NCBI GenBank assembly: GCA_038380435.1
Contig: JAWZYU010000027.1
Location: 803,156 to 867,155 of the forward strand
Direction of reading: 5' to 3'
From: Ryuthela nishihirai
Taxonomy: Eukaryota; Arthropoda; Arachnida; Araneae; Heptathelidae
Length of the DNA: 64,000 nucleotides
Within the stretch, counting starts at the first letter, position 1. Every line of letters starts with the position of its first letter. The notes under the pieces were generated by a model that searched no databases, had not been told where the DNA came from, and saw only the letters and a list, made by a program, of their open reading frames with translations. This document shows, piece after piece, positions 57,243-64,000 of this stretch. The position numbers and the translations under genes were made by a program.

Positions 57243-57275
57243 AATTACTCCAGTAATGCATCATTACTGGAGTAA
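57243..57275. repeat. short hairpin at the left edge of the I/jockey-type LINE region
   Basis: TTACTCCAGTAATG is followed by CATCATTACTGGAGTAA; arms of about 14 bp. Nothing else assigned. Confidence 0.5.
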
Positions 57276-57430
57276 GTTCTAATTTAACTAACAGATTTTT
57301 TGTGTGAAAACTTAAAAAAATATAACGTATATGAGATGAGAAGAATGCTGCACTTCCAGCCAAACAGTGATCATTCTCAAGTTGCACAAATCGACACAGA
57401 AAGTGTGGCTTTCTATTTCTCATCATTGCA

Positions 57431-58140
57431 ATGCCAGATAGTGTCAAAATTGGTTTTATCAGTTTTCGAGTGAAAAATTTCAACTTTCCTGCCCCAATTT
57501 GTGCAAATTGCTTTCGGCATGGCCATTCTTTTATACAGTGCAGAGGTAACACTAGATGTAAACGCATGGAGGCCCGCACAGCTACAAAAAATGCACTTCT
57601 AACTATATCTGTTTTCCTAACTGCAATCCGGCGACCTTTTTGCGTGCCTTTGCAAAACAATTGACATGCAAGGCAAAATTGATTCAAGATCGAAAGCACA
57701 TTTCATGGGCAGCTGCTTGAACCTCGCAAATAATAAGAACTATGATTTAAACAAAGATCTTCAAGTGCAGGTAAATCCATTGCCAACCACAAATGAAACA
57801 TCGGTTCTGAGAAATCAAGCCATCTCTCCTTTCTGTGAAGGAGATTTTCCTTCGACATCTTCGGGTGTCCATCATAATTTACCTCCTTCATTTAGAGAAA
57901 CTGTTTCTACAAATGATGTTCCAAGCTATGCTGACAAACTAAAAATATCACATCTCGTCTAAATATAATCTTCAACCACTGTCTCCTTCTACAATTGAGT
58001 CTGAGATTAGAGGTACCGATGTTTCAAGGAAAGTCATTCTTCACTTGATAATTCATCTTTTAAAAAAATTCCTTACAACTGATGCCGATGAACTAAATCT
58101 TTTAGTGGACGTTCTCTCTTCCGTTCGAAAAAACGTAAAC
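57431..58140 (+). pseudogene. gag-like ORF1 with CCHC zinc knuckle
   Basis: SVKIGFISFRVKNFNFPAP is followed by CANCFRHGHSFIQC, an exact C-X2-C-X4-H-X4-C zinc knuckle that binds nucleic acid in ORF1 proteins of I/jockey LINEs. After a frameshift near 57560 a second knuckle-like stretch (HSYKKCTSNYICFPNC) follows. Further stops break the rest. Inactive. Confidence 0.7.
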
Positions 58141-61100
58141 TGAACTTAAAATTCTCCAATGGAACGTCAGAGGAGTCAAAGCTAAACAAGTTGACTTGCT
58201 GTTGTTAAACAAATACAAAAACTTTTCTATTATTGCACTTCAAGAACTTAAATCAAAAACTTTTAATTTTCCTAATTTTGTTCCACATTTATCTACCACT
58301 TTTCAAAATGATTGCAAAGTGGCTATCTATATTAACAAAGCTATTAAGCATAAAATACGTACTTTTACAATTGCTAACAAAGATTATGATTTAATTGCTA
58401 TTGACATATTTTTAATGGACAAATAATAACTATTATTTCATTTTATAATCCGGGATCTGACTTGCCTGAATCTGAATATCAGAATATTTTTAATAAATTT
58501 TCTAATCTCATCATATGGGTAGGGGACTTTAATGCCCATCACAAAAACTGGTTCTCTTACAAAACCAACTCCCCATGTATCAATCTTTATAATTTCATTC
58601 ATAATAACAATTTAATTATTTTAAATAAAAACTTTCCAACCCACTTTTTACCCGACCATAGAAATTCTGTTATTGACTTATCTTTAATTACACCTGTTTT
58701 AGTAAAATTTTTCACATCGACAATCCATTCTGATTTAAAGGGGAGTGACCACTTCCCAATTGAAATCACCTCCAACTTTAAGTCCAAATTCAGAAAAATT
58801 ATAAACTTAAACAATTGGAATTTATTCAAAGACACACTAAATCACATTACTCCTCCCCAAGAATCATCTGACTATAAATCATTTTTTTTTTCACAATTTT
58901 AGACAACACAAAAGCCTGCTTTCAACAAATTATTTCTTCTTTTCCAAAAATTGGTCGCAACTTCTGGTACATGAATGAAATTGCAACAATAAGAAAAAAG
59001 GCAAAAAGAAAAGCTTACAAAACTAAAAATTTTCAAGACTGCTAAATATCAACGATTAAATGCGCTCGTCCGAAAGAAATTAAAAGAACTTTATCGGGAT
59101 AATTGGTTCGCTCACTTCGCTGATAACTTATCTATTTCTAAACAACCCACTCAACTTTTTTCTCATAAAGATATTTTAGATTCATTAAATCATGTTCAGA
59201 CCATTCTCCCTCCTTTCGCTTTGGAAATGGATTTCACACTTAATGAATTCAAATTTGTAATGAAAAAAACTAAAAAATAAAACGGCAACAGGCCCAGATA
59301 AAATCACCAATAAATTCCTTAAATCCCTTCCTAACTCCTGGCTTCAATCATTATTAAAAAATCTCAATAATATTTGGAACAAAGGTGAAATTCCAACAGA
59401 ATGGTTGCATTCCCTCGGGGTTTTTTTTTTTATATTTTAAAATCAGGTAAACCAGCAAACGTCCTCTTCAACTACAGGCTAATTTCCATAACCTAAAATG
59501 TTTTTAAACTATTTCAAAGGCTTATTCTTTGAAGACTTACATGGTTTGTTGACCATCAAAAAATTTTATCCAATTCCTTTTATTGTTTTAGGAAAAACCA
59601 CTCAGCAAAAGACGCAGTTTTTGCCCTTTTAAATGATATCTGCATTAATAAAACTAAACACCAATCAACAATAGTAATATTTTTAGATTTATAATCTGCC
59701 TTTGATTCCATCTAGATCAAAGGTTTACTTTTTAAATTACAACAATTTTGAATCTCTGGTAAACTTTTTAATTTTTTTTCGGATACCCTTCTTTCTAAAA
59801 CTTTTCAAAAATAACTTCATCCCTACCTTTCCGACTCCTTCAAAATAGTAAATGGTCTACAACAAGGCTCCCTTCTTTCTCCTATTCTCTTTAACCTATA
59901 TCTTAATGACCTTCCAAAAATTCTTGATCCCGATGCTTCTTTTACTTCATTCGTAGATGACTTAATTATTTGGAATTCTGGAAAAAATATTGAACAAATA
60001 TGCTCAAAATTGCAATCAAACTCGAAAATTTTAAACTCCTACTTCAATCAATGGCATCTAAATTTAAACCTTAGTAAAACATTTATTATCCCTTTCCTAA
60101 CTCAAAGGAAAAAAAAATTACAAATATCAAAATTAAAATTAATAATGAAACTTTACCATTAAAAAAACATGTATGTATATATCTTGGTATTACAATTGAT
60201 CATAACCTTTCATGGGTCCCATTTATACAAAATGCTAAACTTAAAGCTGCAAAACTTCTTAACTTTAGTAAGTGCCTAACAGGTATAAAATGGGGCTCAT
60301 TTCAACACAATTTACTACAATTTTATCATAACCTTATAAGACCCAAAATAGAATACGGCATTGAATTTCTCACTGTTATCTCTGATAAAAAATTTAAGCA
60401 ATTAAACACTATACAAAACAAATTTCTCAAACTCATTGTAGGGCTTTTTAAACCTTCACCTTCTCTAGCTCTTTTGGCAGAGACTTCATTTCCTACATTC
60501 CAAATCAGGGCTCAATCCCTTTTATTAAAATTAATTATGAGACTTCATCTCAAACACACAAACCATCCCATTGTATCTTCTCTTCTCAATCCAAAACTGA
60601 ATGCACCTTTTAAACTAAATATCAAACATCTCCCACTTTTCCAAAAAATTCTCTCTCCTAATAATAAAGGCGATTTATCTGGTAATGAACTTTATTGGGC
60701 ATTCTGTCAAACCAACATAAGTTCTATTCCAGATTTCCTTACTAAATCTTCCTTATCACCTGATTATCAAAAAATACTGAATCCTATTGTCATTTTGCCT
60801 TTAAATTTTTTTTTTCTACTTTACACTGATGGGTACTTTGATCCAACCACAAATTCTGCTTCAGTAGCTTTCTATTCTCCAAAATTAAAAATCTTCTCTT
60901 ACTTTAAATTCGTTTCACATACTCATATTTTACAAGTAGAATAATATGCTATCTTATTTGCTATTAAATGGACTTATGAAAATCTTTCAAATACAAATGT
61001 CATATTTTTTTCTGATTCTACATCCGCACTTCAAACTTAGAGCAAGACTAATTTACACAAACTTTCCAGTTATTCTTTCAGACTTCTATTATTTAATCAC

Positions 61101-61687
61101 ATTCGACTACACTAACGTCACAACACAATAACATTACAATGGGTTCCTAGTAATTGTGGAATCGAAGGAAACTATTGGGCGGATTTTTACGCTAAAAAAG
61201 GACTTTCTCTTACATCAATAACCCCGACATATTTCTTCTTTGCAAACTTTAAAACCAAAACAAAAAATTTTGAAATTAACACACTTAAACATTTTTTTTC
61301 TCATCAATTCATTTACTCTCCACACAGATTTTTTTCTCTCCCCCGAACTTACCACCTTAACGGATTTAAAATTATCAAGAAAACTCACTTCTATTTTTAA
61401 TTGTTTAAGAATAGGATTCGTTGGCCTAAATTTTTATTTAAAACTAATAAATAAAGTCTCTACAAATAAATGCTTATTATGCATAGTTCCCGAAACTATT
61501 TCTCTTGTCATTTTAAATTGTACAAAATTTTTAGTGTAAAGAAGCAAATTTTTTGCAAAACTAGAAAAACTCTTACTAATTTTATTTTGTCCAAACTTCT
61601 CAACATTCCTAAATCTCCAATTCAAATTCAACAGCTTTATGTTCTTATTGATTTTATCATTGATACAAAATTAATTGATAAACTTTA
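58140..61687 (+). pseudogene. ORF2 remnant: endonuclease, reverse transcriptase, RNase H
   Basis: Endonuclease: LKILQWNVRGVKAKQVDLLL at about 58147, IIALQELKSK, WVGDFNAHHKNW at 58516, GSDHFPIEI at 58741. RT: GLQQGSLLSPILFNLYLNDL near 59858 and FVDDLIIW near 59952, with FVDD in place of YADD. RNase H: LYTDGYFDPTTNSASVAFYS near 60823 with the first Asp, then a Glu directly before a stop at 60942, FFSDSTSALQT near 61007, and GIEGNYWADFYAKKG near 61160. Many stops and frameshifts. The block order is complete, so it was once a full element. Confidence 0.85.
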
Positions 61688-61983
61688 ATCTTTTTGTCTT
61701 AATTTCATTTTTTTTCTTTTCTTTTTTTCTTTTGGGGAAGGAGTATTGTAATTTTTCCCCCCTTCCTCGTCTTTACCTTTTTTCCTTTTTTTATTTTTTA
61801 CTTTTTTTTTTCATTATAATCACTTGTCAAACTTTTGGCTTAAATTTTTTCTTAATCTCTTTCAGTCTTACTTTTCTTGGTTATTTATAATTTTAGGTGG
61901 GTAGGAGGTGCTAGTTCATTGATTTCCCAGTGGTATGTAATGTTTCAAATAAAAGAAATAAAAATCTTATATTTTTGATTCTA

Positions 61984-62186
61984 ATATTATTACTGGTGGA
62001 CTCTTCTGCTAATCTTCATACTAATGTTTATCTATAAATATATTTTATTTAAGAAAAAAATAATTTTCGTTAATTAGCATTATGATATTTGATAATAAAT
62101 ACGAATAATTTTTTTTCTAAATAAAATATGTTTATAGATAAACATTAATCTAGATTACCACAAAAGTCCATCAGTAAATAATATTA
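61984..62186. mobile_element. palindromic MITE of about 200 bp
   Basis: Nearly the whole element folds back: AATATTATTACTGGTGGAC is mirrored by GTCCATCAGTAAATAATATT, and AATGTTTATCTATAAATATA by TATGTTTATAGATAAACATT. Arms of about 90 bp; lies 15 bp after the LINE tail. Confidence 0.75.
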
Positions 62187-62208
62187 AAATAAAAAATATA
62201 AGAAAGGT

Positions 62209-62454
62209 CTATATGGTAAGACTGCTTAAGATGACGTCATAAATTTGGTCTCCTGGCCTTCTTTTATAGGAGATGTTGCTTTCCATGGTTGTTTCCAGTA
62301 TGCCTCTTTTACCATCCAACTGCCATATTAACCGTACATACAGGTTACATCCATATCTGCATTGAAATTTCATTGCTGTTAGTACTAGAGGTTCTGTATA
62401 GTTAGAGGCTGCCCTTCTTCTTCTTCTTATACATCCATCTAACTTCTGGTCCAT
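62209..62454 (-). CDS. hypothetical ORF
   Basis: An 81-codon frame starting in a good context (CGCGATGG), with KLDGCIRRRRRAASNYTEPL near its start. An inverted CCAAT core (CCATTGGTTG) lies about 20 bp upstream on its strand. I do not recognise the protein. It could be a first exon, but a single short frame in repeat-rich DNA is weak evidence. Confidence 0.2.
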   Translation of the reverse strand: MDQKLDGCIRRRRRAASNYTEPLVLTAMKFQCRYGCNLYVRLIWQLDGKRGILETTMESNISYKRRPGDQIYDVILSSLTI

Positions 62455-62633
62455 CGCGGTGATTCACTGCCATTGGTTGATTGAGTCATGTGGTTTATGG
62501 GCGCCTTGTTTTGTCGTACCGTGAGACGAAAGCCTATGATTTAGTGTGTGTACCAAGTTAAAATTTCTCAGTTGTTACAGTTTTATACATTTCTACCACT
62601 TTTTTTATCTATAAAAGCTGTCATATTTTATGA

Positions 62634-62783
62634 ATGCCTCACTGCGCTGCATTGAGGTGTAAACTTTCACTCAAAGAAATAAACTAATGAATAATTTTTT
62701 CCCGAGAAACTCCATCAGAAGACGGCAATCGGCTGCAAAAGTGAAACGAGCTAACTGAAAACCAACAAATAATTTCTTTTAAG
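62634..62783 (+). pseudogene. THAP-domain-like remnant
   Basis: MPHCAALRCKLSLKEIN then stops, then FSRETPSEDGNRLQK followed by a stop where the family has Trp. MP.CAA..C and a later RLQKW are THAP zinc-finger features; the domain is the DNA-binding part of P-element-like transposases and of some host genes. A TATAAAAG stands at about 62610 and a possible donor (TTTAAG then GTTC) at 62784. In-frame stops make it a relic. Confidence 0.4.
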
Positions 62784-63178
62784 GTTCGTTTGAAAAACGA
62801 TCTAATGTTTTCACTTTGTCGTCTGCCTATGCCAATATTTGTTCGTCTGTCTGTCTATAGACAATCATTTTTTTTACTTTTAGACCAAAGCGAAAATTAT
62901 TTTGAGGTTGGATAGGTGTAGAACAAATACTGCAATTCGCAATTTTAAAAATTTTCAAAGCTTTGATAGCGCCCTTTAGCGATGGGAAAAGATGGAAAAT
63001 GCTAAAATTTCCAACGAATATTACAAACTATTTACACTGGAAATGCGAAATTTTGGTAGTAGAGTGAATTAGAGTACAAGTACTGAGTTTGATAGTAGTA
63101 CAATATTTGATAATCTCAGGGTTACCTGTAGACGTTTAAACGTCTATTAATCGATAAATGTTTTTGTGAAAAAAATTT

Positions 63179-63253
63179 CGCTGACATACCGGATTCGAAC
63201 CCGTATCTCTCCAGAAACATGCCATAGTATTCTAGCCTGTGGAACTAATGTCA
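63179..63253 (-). repeat. tRNA-like unit (minus)
   Basis: Minus strand: TGACATTAGTTCCACAGGCT, GGCATGTTTCTGGAGAGATA, CGGGTTCGAATCCGG, TATGTCAGCG. B box perfect, A box slightly damaged. Same unit as at 63513-63589, opposite orientation. Confidence 0.65.
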
Positions 63254-63288
63254 TCTCAGTCTTTTTTCCACTAATAATGACTATCACT

Positions 63289-63336
63289 CTTTGCTGAATT
63301 TTGGGCGCCGCCTTCGGCGCCAAAAATTCAGCAAAG
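63289..63336. repeat. GC-rich 22-bp-stem hairpin
   Basis: CTTTGCTGAATTTTGGGCGCC, short loop, then GGCGCCAAAAATTCAGCAAAG: 21 paired positions with one G-T wobble, extended by one further G-C pair across CCTT. It lies between the two inverted tRNA-like units. Confidence 0.85.
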
Positions 63337-63512
63337 GGGTGTATCTTGGTGGGAAATATTTCTTTTTTAAGGCTCTGAGTAAAATGGAAATAAATAATGA
63401 AGTCACATCACGCTATTTAGCGTTATTAATGATTTAACATTATTTGATAATCCCAGCGTTACCTGTAGACATTTAAATGTATATAAATCAATAAATGTTT
63501 GTTGTGAAAAAA

Positions 63513-63589
63513 GCCGGCATTAGTTCAACAGGTTAGAATTCTCTGGCATGTTTCTGGAGAGATGCGGGTTCGAATCCCGTATGTCGGCG
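63513..63589 (+). repeat. tRNA-like unit (plus), with complete A and B boxes
   Basis: Acceptor GCCGGCA pairs with TGTCGGC (seven pairs, one G-T). A box TTAGTTCAACAGG and B box GGTTCGAATCC are perfect. The T arm (GCGGG/CCCGT) folds. The anticodon arm, however, folds only with an 11-base loop, so this is best read as a tRNA-derived repeat or pseudo-tRNA. Flanked by inverted sequences (TGTTGTGAAAAAA / TTCTTTTCCACAAAAA). Confidence 0.6.
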
Positions 63590-63819
63590 AAATTCTTTTC
63601 CACAAAAATATTAATATTTTCATTTTTCGAATCGCCATCAGTTGGAATTTCTAGTAATAGGGAGTGCTAAGTGCTGTAAATAAAAACTCGAAAGGCGACC
63701 TCTAGCGGCGAAAAAAATCTGGAGGATACCAAATCTTTAAATAAATATTGCAAACGATCTATTTTTGCTAGAAACTTAAATTTTTTTGCCATAGAGTTTT
63801 AATTATGGATGTTCATGTT

Positions 63820-63940
63820 GTTTTCCTGCTGAGGTTCCGCCATCCTCATGGAGCTTCTACTATGGCATATAAACTGACAGTCTCCTGTCAGACCTCTGTA
63901 CAGGCAGCTGCTTGAGGGGTTATTTATTTATTTATTTTTA
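63820..63940 (+). mobile_element. SINE family 2, 5'-truncated
   Basis: CTGCTGAGGTTCCGCCATCC, GGCATATAAACTGACAGTC, CAGGCAGCTGCTTGAGGGGT, then a TATT-repeat tail (TTATTTATTTATTTATTTTT). Confidence 0.8.
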
Positions 63941-64000
63941 ATGTATGATGGAGGAAATGCACAGAGTAGTATTTTATTAGTAATTAAAAAAACATAAAAA

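Larger units (their letters stand above)
57290..61970 (+). mobile_element. decayed LINE with gag-like ORF1, endonuclease, RT and RNase H
   Basis: Order: zinc-knuckle ORF1, APE endonuclease, reverse transcriptase, RNase H, 3' UTR with short A-rich tail (AAATAAAAGAAATAAAAATC near 61946-61965). The presence of RNase H and a CCHC ORF1 puts it in the I/jockey group rather than RTE. The 5' boundary is approximate. Confidence 0.8.

Noticed and set aside
56983..57699. 238-codon minus-strand open frame
   Set aside because: It is a mosaic: its C-terminal part is antisense SINE sequence and its N-terminal part is antisense to the CCHC ORF1 of the LINE. No independent protein features.
63513..63589. Functional tRNA gene
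   Set aside because: Boxes and two stems are good, but the anticodon loop is too long and the same unit occurs in decayed, mirrored copies elsewhere in the window.

Overview
This is AT-rich, repeat-dense eukaryotic nuclear DNA. It carries no operons, ribosome-binding sites or CRISPR. The one host gene I can anchor is the 3' half of a reticulon gene on the + strand. Four short exons (8858-8927, 21798-21844, 39377-39435, 48781-48826) encode the last 73 residues of the reticulon homology domain, followed by a 3' UTR and an AATAAA signal at 49352. They are separated by introns of about 12.9, 17.5 and 9.3 kb. Exons 1-3 are 70, 47 and 59 bp with continuous reading phase, so the gene model is strong. 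The residues, the size of the introns and the transposon content (mariner elements with the N-terminal helix-turn-helix domain often annotated as DUF4817, Tc1-like, RTE-type and I/jockey-type LINEs, tRNA-derived SINEs) suggest an arthropod. A chelicerate is plausible, but the species cannot be fixed from the window.

Almost everything else is transposon sequence, often nested several layers deep. Left part (1-8857, an upstream intron): two decayed Tc1-like elements, then a TTAA-flanked piggyBac-like non-autonomous element (5240-8065) interrupted by a mariner-like element. Intron 8928-21797: a SINE with a piggyBac-like fragment inside it, a decayed RTE-type LINE (14122-17688), a P-element-like fragment, and a tRNA-like inverted-repeat element (20459-21238). 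Intron 21845-39376: a second, heavily nested piggyBac-like copy (22445-29138) holding a 2.96 kb foldback element, an RTE copy (29286-34725) with five insertions, and a run of SINEs leading into a LINE fragment that stops about 70 bp before exon 3. Intron 39436-48780: a piggyBac-like fragment, an internally deleted mariner, an RTE fragment, and a 3.9 kb pair of terminal inverted repeats enclosing a Tc1-like element and another inverted-repeat element.

Downstream of the reticulon poly(A) site (49376-64000): an RTE-type LINE with an uninterrupted 953-codon endonuclease/reverse-transcriptase frame on the - strand (51413-54274), more SINEs, a decayed LINE with endonuclease, reverse transcriptase and RNase H (57290-61970), a palindromic MITE, a THAP-like remnant and an inverted pair of tRNA-like units.

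The strongest new signals are: (i) a TTAA-targeting piggyBac-like family with at least five copies and two paralogous empty sites inside this window; (ii) a large foldback element whose empty site is preserved in a sister repeat; (iii) tRNA-like units arranged as inverted repeats at two loci; and (iv) a recently inserted LINE whose frame is intact but whose start codon appears to be lost.
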